From Albula goreensis (Eukaryota; Chordata; Actinopteri; Albuliformes; Albulidae), in NCBI GenBank assembly GCA_022829145.1, contig CM040746.1:124001-188000 (forward strand): a stretch of DNA of 64,000 nt, written 5' to 3'. The notes under the pieces were generated by a model. That model searched no databases and was not told where the DNA came from. It saw only the letters and a list, made by a program, of their open reading frames with translations. Shown here piece by piece: positions 1 through 8,639 of the stretch (position 1 is the stretch's first letter; the number at the start of each line of letters is the position of its first letter). A program made the position numbers and the translations under genes.

Positions 1-426
1 AGCAAATAGATTCCATTAAATACCCATATTTTGGAGATTCTTGTATTGAAGCACACGCATGGGTTACAAATGTTTACAGTCCACTTCCAGCACTGTCCAC
101 TAGAGGGCAGTATGAGTGACTCACTCTGGACGAAGATCTTCACCCCCATGACTTTGCATCGCCTGCTGCAGTCTCATTGTCATCCAGGGAAGCCTGCAAT
201 CACACATGGCACAAGATTTACACATAAAGGACTGCCTTTCTGGAAAACATCCCTGTGGTTCCCAAACTCCCTCAAAAACAGACATTTCTGCTGTTGCTTT
301 TCATCAATATTAGCTCTGCTCACCAACTACAGAATTCCAAAATCACAGCCATAAGAATCTGTCTGTTTAGTGCGGCTAAAGTGCCACACTAAAGCTAAAG
401 TGCATGGTGTGTAGCACAATACTTAC
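1..426. other. non-coding flank with CTCF-like motif
   Basis: No convincing gene is visible. Positions 97-110 read CCACTAGAGGGCAG, which fits the published vertebrate CTCF core consensus at every position. Short open frames here lack splice context or family resemblance. The last about 60 bases resemble the flank at 4865-4913 and belong to the duplicated block around the small minus-strand exons. Confidence 0.4.
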
Positions 427-498
427 TGTATCCTGCTCTGCAGTGTTCTCCTCATCAAACAGGAAACGAATATCCTCCAGGTAATCATCAGTGTCCAT
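427..498 (-). CDS. putative 72-nt internal exon, copy 1 of a duplicated mini-exon
   Basis: Read on the minus strand, a T-rich tract ending TTTTAG is followed by 24 open codons (starting MDTDDYLEDIRFLF) and a strong GTAAGT donor (complement of 421-426). A paralogous exon with the same border sequences lies at 4914-4994 and shares the D-Y-L-x-D-I-R-F-L-F core. The reading frame, acceptor and donor are conserved in both, which argues for real exons or a domesticated or mobile segment rather than chance. The first codon is ATG in both copies but directly follows an acceptor, so it need not be the initiator. I do not recognise the protein family. The acidic, amphipathic peptide gives no functional clue. 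Confidence 0.4.
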
Positions 499-1305
499 CT
501 AAAATAAAAAGCAAAGGTATTCAACTTTTTGCTGTAATGTATTTTTTACTCTTCCTTTTGCAAAAAGAGGAAAGAAAATTAAATGATTAAAATATGCATA
601 TCTCAGCATTAAGTCCTTATACATACCTCTAAAGTCCATGGGACGCCTAAACATTACAGAGCATGTATCATGTTTCGTTGTTTGTATAATTCATTTTATT
701 CAGTTCAGTAATTTTAAGTGACACCCACCTGGCCCCTGGGTGTACTCCATTGTAGCAAGTGTGATTTCAAAATCCCCAAAAAAAATACATGACAATCTGT
801 CAGTCAATGACTGCAACAGCTCAGTAAACTGACAAAAACATTGGCTGAATAAACCTGGGATCTCGTGTTCCATCCCCTCATTCGTTGCCGGTGTGTCAGC
901 TGTTTTGCCCTGACATACCAAAATCGCAACAGATTACGTGTCCACGTCCACATCTGCGGTATTTTATCAAAATGCTGGGGGTAATACCCAATAAAACTAG
1001 ACCCCGAGCCACACACGGGATTACCGAGAGGAAAGTGAACCCACTGGACAAACCTGAAATGGTAGCGGTGGATGTTATCAGCATCAACGAATCAGGTAGG
1101 CATCCAGAAGCTACCGAGCACCTCGTAGTTGGCGAACAAATATTCAAAGTTTTGAACCTAATGTCTGTTGAAAAGACATTTAGCTAAGGTAGCAAGCTGA
1201 CTGGGTAGTAGTTCATCGCCAGCGAAAAGTGCCGTTATTGTGTTTACGTGTTAACGTGACCAGCCAGCTAACCAACGTTAGCATCCTTCGCGTAGTTTAC
1301 CTTAC
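499..1305. other. non-coding, no clear gene
   Basis: Mixed-composition sequence with several short overlapping open frames on both strands at 700-1190, none showing family resemblance or exon borders in agreement. The more CpG-containing stretch around 880-1300 could be a promoter region for the putative + strand first exon at 1306, but this is inference only. Confidence 0.3.
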
Positions 1306-1385
1306 ATGGCCTCAAATTTCAACACACAGGAACTGGACTTTGGTGGATTACGAGATGTGATAGCCAGCCAGATAGAAATACTAAG
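1306..1385 (+). CDS. possible first coding exon of an unrecognised gene
   Basis: An ATG opens 26 codons plus two bases (MASNFNTQELDF...) and ends in a GTAACC donor. Joined across the hAT insertion to the acceptor TGTACAG at 3051-3052, the phase agrees and the frame continues for about 28 codons (FHCEAVKAEF...). It then stops in the frame used by the rest of the downstream exon. The peptide is not recognised. It may be the start of the gene whose cysteine- and tryptophan-rich exons lie at 3.0-4.5 kb, or a chance ATG exon. No promoter element can be named. Confidence 0.3.
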
Positions 1386-2128
1386 GTAACCCCACCATCT
1401 CAACTTCACTCTGCCAAGGGAGAACATAGCTAGCCAGTACGTAATATATCAGTTAACGTTACCCGTGAGTAAATTAACACAGACCCGTAGCTGTGGATAT
1501 TTCACATTACATAAATCTTCCTGTGACCTCACCTTCCATACACGTTTGCCTAGAAATGGCCAGAGTTCTATAATTGAGTCTAAATGATCAACCAAACAGG
1601 TGGGAGGTTGTCAAAATTGCCCAGTTGGTCCCGCTCTTTTCCCTGGCATATATTTTTATGTCAGATACATACAGATGGTATCTGAAATTGGCATTCAGAC
1701 CCTTTCCAGTTCACCCTTGACCTCTGAAAACCTCTGGATGTGCTTGTTCTCATCGTTACTTGGCAGTTAACTTTCCAGTTAAAGCAGGTCTTTTACTCAG
1801 GTAGCTCACCTGGTACCTTGATGTTGTACAGGATTTTTTTTTTTTTTTTTTTTTTTTTTGCGTGAGTGTGTCTTTTGGGTAAGGGTTGCATTTTGTGTTC
1901 AGGCAGTAATTCTTTTGAACCTAATGGTTTGCTTACTGATGTTTTTTTTGTTGGGTTTTTAGCTGTTTTTTCATTTGTTAATTTAGTTATTTATTAAACA
2001 ATGTACATTTCAATGGTTATTTTTACTGCTTGCATTTTTGCAATAACGCACGCGCATTCACTTTGAAAGTGGGTCGTAAAATGGGATGTAGGTGAAGAAG
2101 AACTGGATGCTTAAAGCTAACTGCTGCG
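1386..2128. other. intron-like non-coding with poly-T
   Basis: AT-rich sequence containing a pure T tract of about 27 bases at 1832-1859. No family resemblance was seen. The last eight bases (CTGCTGCG, 2121-2128) are the left target duplication of the adjacent hAT element. Confidence 0.5.
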
Positions 2129-3022
2129 CAGTGACGTGCGGTCAGGGGAGGCAGGTGAGGCAGTGCCTCACCAGCCATCATGGAAAGAAAGAAAATATAT
2201 AATAATAAAATAATTTAAATTGTTATATTCATCCGGTGGTTTGTACTAAAAAATATTTATTTTTCATTTAGCTTCACCAATTTCGATTATTCTTTCTTCA
2301 AAATCGCTGAATTTTCTTAATTTCCCATTCAAATGCTTGGAAGCGATGCCGGTGAGGCAGCAGCGAGCTCAGCCTCACCTTGGATTGCGCAACCCCTGGC
2401 TAACTGCGCTGGCTGCTAAGCGGAGAGAGCATGTTGCTGTACGGCGTCAATAAAATGGTTTAAACACATTTAATATGTAAACTGATTTTCAATAATTTAG
2501 CTTATGTATATAATGTACAGTGCTTTTTGTCACCAACTGTGTTTGTGTAACGTGTTTCGTGTGCTGAGCGATTATAAACGGCAGAGAACAGGTTGGAGGT
2601 GAGGCAGGCAGTTCTCTTGCCTCATGGCAGGGGGCGCTCAAGATCCCAGACATTCGTCTTGTCACTCCACAACTGCAGAGTAAGTGACAGCGAGCTAGGC
2701 TAAACGATACAGGAAGCAAGTCAATTGCAGCGATAGATTATTAGAGATAGAGATTATTTTTTTCCTCTCGCCCATCCCGACTTTCAACATGGATGACTAC
2801 ATTTCGACACTAAAACAGTTTTCTCAAGTGGACTTTCAATCGAAGCAGGAGATAATAACTAAAGGAAGACCAACGCCGGAGCTGAAAGGATTGCTTGTAT
2901 GTGTAAAGGATGCAGAAGTGAAACATAACCTGTAAACTGCTGTCAATCTATGCATCTATTTGCAAATCTGATTCTGATGACGTCAGTGCCTCACCAGCTA
3001 TGAACCTCACCGCACGTCACTG
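2129..3022. mobile_element. hAT-superfamily non-autonomous element, 894 bp, with perfect 8-bp TSD
   Basis: The ends are inverted repeats: CAGTGACGTGCGGT at 2129 and ACCGCACGTCACTG ending at 3022. The eight flanking bases CTGCTGCG occur immediately left (2121-2128) and right (3023-3030), an exact 8-bp target duplication as made by hAT transposases. The interior holds two more copies of the AGGCAGNTGAGGCAGTGCCTCACC-like subterminal motif and a stub of the transposase N terminus (2789-2935), so this is an internal-deletion derivative. The clean TSD indicates a relatively young insertion. It splits the intron between the candidate exons at 1306 and 3053. Confidence 0.85.
2789..2935 (+). pseudogene. 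truncated hAT transposase N terminus (48 aa)
   Basis: An ATG-started frame encodes 48 residues (beginning MDDYISTLKQFSQVDFQ, then a KGRPTPELKGLL block) and ends at TAA. In full-length relatives this leader precedes a zinc-finger region and the RNase-H-like transposase domain. Both are missing here because the element has lost its interior. Recognition of the leader as hAT-type is from memory of the family; the enclosing terminal repeats and 8-bp target duplication are seen directly. It has no predicted activity. Confidence 0.6.
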
Positions 3023-3052
3023 CTGCTGCGCTAACTTCGACTGCTTGTACAG

Positions 3053-3192
3053 GTTCCATTGTGAAGCAGTGAAAGCTGAATTTATTCGACCTCTGGAACT
3101 TTATCTGTTACAAGCACGACAGCCGCACCAACTGTGAGAGGACACCGCACCTGATAGAGAAATATGTCACTGTGAAGTCTGGGCTGGAGCAG
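3053..3192 (+). CDS. candidate exon, unrecognised Cys-rich protein (1)
   Basis: Acceptor TGTACAG ends at 3052 and donor GTGAGA begins at 3193. Two frames look coding in succession: the first (FHCEAVKAEFIRPLELYL) continues from the exon at 1306, the second (LWNFICYKHDSRTNCERTPH...) runs open to the donor in phase 0. A single-base shift around 3095-3105 would join them, so the exon may be broken. Two cysteines and an aromatic cluster resemble the style of the following exons. No family recognised. Confidence 0.3.
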
Positions 3193-3388
3193 GTGAGAGG
3201 AGCGGTGCACCAACAGACCTCCATTAGACCTCTCAGACCTCTTTTAGCAGATTTTGCAAAACACTCATTTCTTTTAACAGTTAACGGTTCCATTTCACAT
3301 GCTGAAAGACCTTTGAGTGAGTATTGATGTGTGTGTAAAGGAGGGTAATCTCCTCAGTAATGCAGCATGCTGGGTGTTGTATTGTCAG

Positions 3389-3491
3389 GTGTGTGTCCTC
3401 CAGAAGGCCGTCCACGAGAATGTCTGCTGGTGGTTCTCCTATGAGACAGGTCCACCATGGCCTTGTGTGCCAGCAGTGAAGTCGAGACGCT
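3389..3491 (+). CDS. candidate exon, unrecognised Cys/Trp-rich protein (2)
   Basis: Acceptor ATTGTCAG ends at 3388 and donor GTGAGT starts at 3492. The phase-0 frame encodes 34 residues with VHENVCWWFSYETGPPWPC as its core, notably rich in Trp, Cys and Pro as in a secreted or disulfide-bonded domain. The 103-nt length leaves phase 1, which does not match the apparent phase 0 of the next candidate exon. Either an exon is missing between them or the gene is decayed. Confidence 0.3.
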
Positions 3492-3912
3492 GTGAGTGGA
3501 TCTCTTTATTCATACCCTATACACTTACACATCCACTTTATTTCTGATTATCATTATTATTAGTAGCAGTAACAGTAATAGTTGTAGTCATAATTTTAGT
3601 TGTAGTATTATTACTTATTCATGTTTTGTGTTATGTCTGGAAGCTAGCTCTGATGTAAGCAAAAAGATTTCCATTTAGTATCTCTCTGCTGATGAAAAAG
3701 GGTTCCTGTGAGATACAGTAGGTTTGAATCTGTAGTTAAACAGTTAAAGAGTTATTATCAACTGTTATAAAAATAGTAGCAAATAACACACATACGACTA
3801 AAGGACACATGTGCAGTACTTACTAAAATGTATAGATTGAGTATATTATTCACCATATTTGCTAACCTAACACTCATGATTAATGATTAATGTAATGGCT
3901 CTTTCTACTCAG

Positions 3913-4015
3913 GTCTACACATATGATCCCTATGATAATAAGCACCAGTTTGTCAAGGTTGTCAGCCATAACACAGTCTACATCAGCCCTGGCTACCCAG
4001 GCTGTGGATATGGAG
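3913..4015 (+). CDS. candidate exon, unrecognised protein (3)
   Basis: Acceptor CTACTCAG ends at 3912 and donor GTAAGG starts at 4016. The open frame reads VYTYDPYDNKHQFVKVVSHN and ends with a Gly/Tyr-rich stretch containing PGYPGCGYG. It is 103 nt long, the same as the exon before it. The last G continues in phase with the exon at 4330. Family not recognised. Confidence 0.35.
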
Positions 4016-4329
4016 GTAAGGTTTCATCCTTCCCACAGATACCAGCAACCAGTTTCCACTGAATGGTGTGAGGTACTTGCTGGGTGGTGATGGGTAATTA
4101 TTGGTGGAGGACGTTTTATTTATTGAGGGTGGTGGGTGTGCGTTTATGGAAGGTGCTGTGTGTTTTATCTTATGTGTGTTTATCTTGTGTTTGAAAACCA
4201 ATGAAAATAGAATTGTTAGTGTCGATATTAAAATATCAAATAACATATTAAATCTGTTGAGATTGTTTCATCAGTAATTTCCCATGAAAGCTAATGCTAA
4301 ATGACTGGTCTCTTCCTGTGTAAACGCAG

Positions 4330-4463
4330 GTACCTGTCATGTAGTGATCCTTGAGGACCGTGTGATGGGATTGGAGAGCAGGTGGGATCGGGTCTGTTTG
4401 CAGGAATGGCCACCAGGACGGCACTACGGTCATTTTTTTGGTTATTATTGGTTACTTTTGTAA
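4330..4463 (+). CDS. candidate terminal exon, unrecognised protein (4)
   Basis: Acceptor AAACGCAG ends at 4329. In the phase set by the previous exon the frame reads GTCHVVILEDRVMGLESRWD and continues to a TAA at 4461-4463. The 44 full codons and the phase match support a genuine splice pair with 3913-4015. The tail after residue 35 is aromatic and low in information (HFFGYYW), so the real exon may end earlier. No domain is recognised. Confidence 0.3.
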
Positions 4464-4913
4464 TACTAAAAGTATGATTGTCTCAACACAGACTAAAATA
4501 AACAAAAAAGCAATGAATGACTTTGGGTAATGAACTGAACTTTGTGTAAATTAAGATGTTTTAATACAACTGCATTATAAATTCAGTTTCCATCCTCTTT
4601 ATTTCATAAATCAAAGGGTTGCATTTGTGAAAATACACAATGCAAGATGCAGTTATCCAAGAACCAGAATAATGACAGCCTTACTGAAAATTATTTAATT
4701 CCATATTTATATGTATAGAATGACAAAGCTGAACGTGCTGTAATGTATGCTGTAAGGAGTGGGTCGATAATTTATCGATAAACATTTTCCCTTAGGGATT
4801 TTATTTGCCTGTTTAGCGTGGTATCATGCCTGAGTGAAAGTGCAGTGTAACCTTTCAGCTGGTTTTAAAGTGTTTGACCAGACAAAGTACATAGTGTGTA
4901 GTACAGTACTTAC
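4464..4913. other. non-coding, nothing recognised
   Basis: AT-rich sequence with no exon, repeat family or RNA gene that I can support. The last 50 bases resemble the flank of the mini-exon at 427. Confidence 0.4.
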
Positions 4914-4994
4914 TGTATCCAGCTGTGCATGAAAGAGGAATCGAATGTCCTGCAGGTAATCCTCCATGTCGGCCTCTACAGCCTCATCAGCCAT
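4914..4994 (-). CDS. putative 81-nt internal exon, copy 2 of a duplicated mini-exon
   Basis: On the minus strand the same CTTTGCTTTTTATTTTAG acceptor as at 499-516 precedes 27 open codons (MADEAVEADMEDYLQDIRFL...), ending in the same GTAAGT donor (complement of 4908-4913). It differs from copy 1 mainly by an N-terminal insertion of a few acidic codons and by its C-terminal residues. The length stays a multiple of three in both copies, as expected if the frame is or was under selection. The family is not recognised, and no neighbouring minus-strand exons could be linked to it. Confidence 0.4.
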
Positions 4995-5189
4995 CTAAAA
5001 TAAAAAGCAAAGTTATTCCATTTTTGACTGTGATGTAAGCTGTACTGAGTTTAAACATGGTTTATAATTAATGTGGAAACATACTTTCATAAGAATGAAA
5101 GTGCAGTGTAATGTGTAAGCTGGTTTTATTGTGTTTGACGAGGTCAAGCACGTGAGTACTATGCCATTTCTTTAAATCCTCCAAGAGGA

Positions 5190-5264
5190 AAACGCACCCG
5201 TCTGTGCTGGGTTTAGAGTGTGGAGATCTAACACCTCAGTGTCCATGTGCCACCTGGAGTACAG

Positions 5265-5265
<1 letters not shown>
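5190..5265 (+). pseudogene. orphan relic of a B30.2 exon 3' end
   Basis: The bases CTGTGCTGGGTTTAGAGTGT and the following CACCTCAGTGTCC...TGGAGTA closely match the last about 65 coding bases of the NLR B30.2 exon at 61110-61179, and like it run straight into a (CA)n array. No upstream SPRY sequence is present. This is a detached copy of the stop-codon region plus microsatellite, about 14 kb upstream of the intact gene. Confidence 0.6.
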
Positions 5266-5318
<53 letters not shown>

Positions 5319-5336
5319 TCACTCACTCATACATTC
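5266..5336. repeat. (CA)n microsatellite
   Basis: A pure CA tract of about 49 bases followed by several CACT units; it directly follows the B30.2 relic. Confidence 0.95.
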
Positions 5337-6570
5337 TCCCTGTGACACATATCCACTCCAGCTCACACACTCACCCATAAAAAACTTGCAGTAACCCAAA
5401 TGTACACATACTCACACTTGCACTGCTACACACACACACACACTCCATACACTGTAAAATACATGCACACACTCTCAGATGTATCAACACACTCAGAACT
5501 GCTACAGACAAACACCGATACAACTGCTAACACAAAAAAAATGTAACACTCCCATTCACGTATAAACCTACACACATACACTCTGACAGACACACATGTA
5601 CACACTCACCTAAACATACATAGACAGACACACCAATGCATGTTCACACTCAAACACAAACGTACACATGCACACAACATGCACACAAAGACAAACACTC
5701 AACCTGTTTCACGGCTCACACACAAACCGTATGTTATATATTTTTAGCATGTGCCTGTAGAAACACACACACAGACTTGTACATAGATACTGTAGGTAGG
5801 AGTAGAGGTAGGACAGAGACACAGTTTCAGATGTCTCCAGTTTACCTCAGTACAAGTTATATCCTATATATAACAACATGGCTTTTAGCAGGTTCCTTTG
5901 ATCAACTACTGTGTAGTCATGATTCATGTTTTATTTCAATAAAACTTATAAAAGTTAAAGGTGTGTAATTTTCTTAATGTAAGACATGACTATTGTTTGA
6001 CTCAAGTCATTAAATGATCTGAAATTGTTTTTATTATTATCATTATTATTGTGGAATGCAAAACAAATGCAAATGTGCAATAGTTTAATGATTGAGTTGG
6101 GTTTTGTTATTATTTGCATATGCAGGATATGACTAATGTCTATGTCTAAAAAACGTGTGGAGAATGTTCATAATGTATGTTGAAATAAATATTTTCATAA
6201 AGATTAATACCTCTACATTTTAACCTTTACCTTGAGTAGTTGTTTCAGTTTCAGCAGCAGCAGTATGGCAGTGGCAGTAATAGTGGGCTAAGCAAAGGAC
6301 GTTCATATAGCACATTCTATAGCACATTTCATACACACAGCAGGCATTCAAGTAAAAATAGTGTGATTTGAGTGATGTGGGGCCTGTGCCCCAGTAGAGC
6401 TTTATGTCTAGCAACGCCCCTGCTGTTACACATTCACACATTAAGCAAATTAATTTTCTCAAATAGCAAGTTATCAGCTGATTTGGTACTAATATGTGGC
6501 GACGTCAGAGTCTATATTAGCCCCCTTTAATAACCCTTTGACGAGGGAGCAGATATGAGTAGGAGAATAA
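5337..6570. other. CA-rich degenerate sequence and AT-rich spacer
   Basis: At 5340-5800 the sequence is a decayed CA/CACTC microsatellite. The long open frames there are low-complexity artefacts. From 5800 to 6570 it is AT-rich and without recognisable genes. Confidence 0.5.
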
Positions 6571-6760
6571 GGCTGCGTTCCAATACTCAATTTCGTCTCC
6601 TCCTTTCCTCCTTTCCTCCCCTCCTTTCCTCCGTGCCCCGGAAGCTGATTATGTGTCCTCGTTTCCTCCCCTCCTTTCCTCCACATATTTCCGGCGTATT
6701 TCCGGGGTAGGAAAGGAGGGAAGGAAAGGAAGAGACGAGAAAAAGTATTGGAACGCAGCC
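6571..6760. mobile_element. PIF/Harbinger-type MITE, 190 bp, TAA target duplication
   Basis: The ends are inverted copies of GGCTGCGTTCCAATACT at 6571 and its complement ending at 6760. The interior is largely self-complementary (repeated TCCTTTCCTCC on one side, GGAGGGAAGGAAAGG on the other). The three bases TAA flank both ends (6568-6570, 6761-6763), the TWA target preference of PIF/Harbinger transposases. It has no coding capacity. The strong foldback structure marks it as a MITE. Confidence 0.75.
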
Positions 6761-6763
6761 TAA

Positions 6764-7372
6764 GCCTTTTCATCGCGTCACTGACGGAATACCTTACACA
6801 GTTCTATAGATTGCAGGTAACTCATACCACCACTGGAGGGCAGTGAAGAACCCCAGAGCTTATGAATGAAATGGTCGGTTATTGACAGTCATAGTCAGCA
6901 GGTCTTTGAGGCAGATAAAGAGAGCAAACACATGAATGCATGGATAAACTGAACTGTGCTGCTTTTTGCCACCCCCCAGTAGCTCAACAATAGTACTAAT
7001 AATAATGAGTCTGCATAGCACATTTTACACAATGACCTAAAAGGTTTAAGTGCATCACAGGTACACAATATGCAAGCATTGTAACTAATGATATAGATAT
7101 GAAGATTAACTATAAATAATGTAAATAAACAGAAATTAAACATGTTAGTTAAGCAGCACCAATAAAATGAGTGCCAACAAACGTGTAAAAAGAGTAAATA
7201 AAAACAGAGCAATTCATTAGTGTCAATTAAATTACACAAAAATACAGAACAACATTGACAGAAGTAAAATATAGAACTGAACATTATCAAAGTTAAATAA
7301 AAGGCACTGCATTGGCTGGGAATGGGTAGATTGAAATACCTGAGTGGAAGAACATTAAAACTGCCCACCCCA
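6764..7372. other. non-coding, nothing recognised
   Basis: AT-rich spacer. The 157-aa minus-strand open frame here is Cys/Phe/Leu-rich, translates AT-rich DNA and shows no family features. A weak CTCF-like motif (one mismatch) sits at 6830-6843. Confidence 0.4.
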
Positions 7373-7800
7373 GCATGTGAATCTGATCCCTGCTCATGAA
7401 TCTGATCTGATCCCTGCTCATGAATCTGATCTGATCCCTGCTCATGAATCTGATCTGATCCCTGCTCATGAATCTGACCTGATCCCTGCTCATGAATCTG
7501 ACCTGATCCCTGCTCATGAATCTGACCTGATTCCTGCTCATGAATATGATCTTATCCCTGCTCATGAATCTGACCTGATCTCTGCTGATGCATCTGACCT
7601 GATCCCTGCTCAGGAATCTGATCTGATCCCTACTCATGAATCTGATCTGATCCCTGCTCATGAATCTGACCTGATCTCTGCTGATGCATCTGATCTGATC
7701 CCTGCTCAGGAATCTGATCTGATCCCTGCTCATGAATCTGATCTGATCCCTGCTCATGAATCTGACCTGATCTCTGCTGATGCATCTGATCTGATCCTGA
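7373..7800. repeat. 24-bp minisatellite, about 17 copies
   Basis: Units of the form ATCTGAYCTGATCCCTGCTCATGA repeat head to tail with few changes. Variants such as GATCTCTGCTGATGC recur at regular spacing and suggest a higher-order unit of several copies. Because 24 is a multiple of three, both strands stay open and give artificial proteins (HESDLIPA on +, SRDQIRFM on -). The array is attached to the inner end of the Tx1-like LINE fragment and seems to have grown from its LNPDQDQIR-coding sequence. Confidence 0.9.
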
Positions 7801-8065
7801 TCAGGGTTCAACTGTGCATATCGGGCCTGAATCAGTGCTGCCTGCCCCCACTCCTCCAGGATGTCACTCAAGAGCTTCTTATTGTTTTAAAGATTCTGCC
7901 CAGCCTGTGCCCCGTCACATCACGCAGATTGGAATGCAGCTCCATTATATCTCTCTCCATCCTCTTGATCTGCTCCTTAACAACACTTGCATTGCTCCTT
8001 CCATACTGCTGGCAGAATGCTTTTATCGGCGCCTTTCCTATGTCCCACCACTGGCTTAGGGGCAC
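7800..8065 (-). pseudogene. Tx1-like LINE ORF2 fragment (region after the endonuclease)
   Basis: The minus-strand frame reads PLSQWWDIGKAPIKAFCQQY and, after a frame change near 7870, ILEEWGQAALIQARYAQL. This is the characteristic spacer between endonuclease and reverse transcriptase in Tx1-clade LINE ORF2 proteins (W-x-x-GK-x-x-IK-x-FCQQY, then helical E/R-rich sequence, then GALVRARY). It overlaps the end of the ORF1 frame because the two were fused by deletion of everything between. No catalytic residues remain. Confidence 0.6.
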
Positions 8066-8636
8066 TGCTCCTTGGGCACACCTGTCTCAAATGTCCCGGT
8101 TCCCCACAGCTAAAACACCTCATTGTCTCTGAGCTTATGTATACTGTGTAATTCTTCCCCTCATGACAAACAGTCACTGAAGCCTCAAGACTCTCATCAG
8201 GGTTATTAAGGATCGTGAAAGTTTGCCTAAGGAAAGACATTACATGCCGTATTTCTGGAGTTTTACACCCAAGAGGTATCATCTTAATTTGCCCAATCAT
8301 TTTACGATTGCGGGTTAAAATCTGCTCCAACACCCCGTTTTCAATGAACGGTGGAACATTTGACAGCAGTATTTTCTTAGATGGAGTTGATAAAGGCATT
8401 ACAGGCACAAAAGACTCTTTGGCCCACAGACCACTTGCCACCGGTTTACTGACCAACGTAACTTCACTAAGAAATACCACCACTGCTTTGTTCATTCGTG
8501 AAGCAGATCTGATAATACTCGCCCCAACCTCCTGTCCAATTGCTACAAGGACCTCCTCGACAGTTCTGCCAACCTTAGGCCTGCACTTCTGCCCCTGCCT
8601 GGCTGTCAACGATTTAAAATCTCCATTTGACCCCAT
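7977..8636 (-). pseudogene. Tx1-like LINE ORF1 remnant with CCHC zinc knuckle
   Basis: An ATG-started minus-strand frame of 219 aa. Residues about 70-165 form a gag-like block (LLSNVPPFIENGVLEQILTR...), and residues about 173-187 form a CCHC knuckle, CFSCGEPGHLRQVC. Such ORF1 proteins bind RNA of the parent LINE. The frame ends artificially: after the knuckle it runs into ORF2-derived DNA in the wrong frame, so the ORF1 C terminus, endonuclease and RT are missing. It is still open for 219 codons, so the deletion may be fairly young. Assignment to the Tx1 group is by remembered similarity. Confidence 0.6.
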
Positions 8637-8639
8637 CTT

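Noticed and set aside
7373-7800. CRISPR-like array
   Set aside because: The repeats are head-to-tail without unique spacers, the sequence is vertebrate, and the same applies to the arrays at 11.3 and 55.7 kb.
7293-8132. Repeat proteins of 192 and 251 aa on opposite strands
   Set aside because: Both are translations of the 24-bp minisatellite, which stays open because its unit is a multiple of three.
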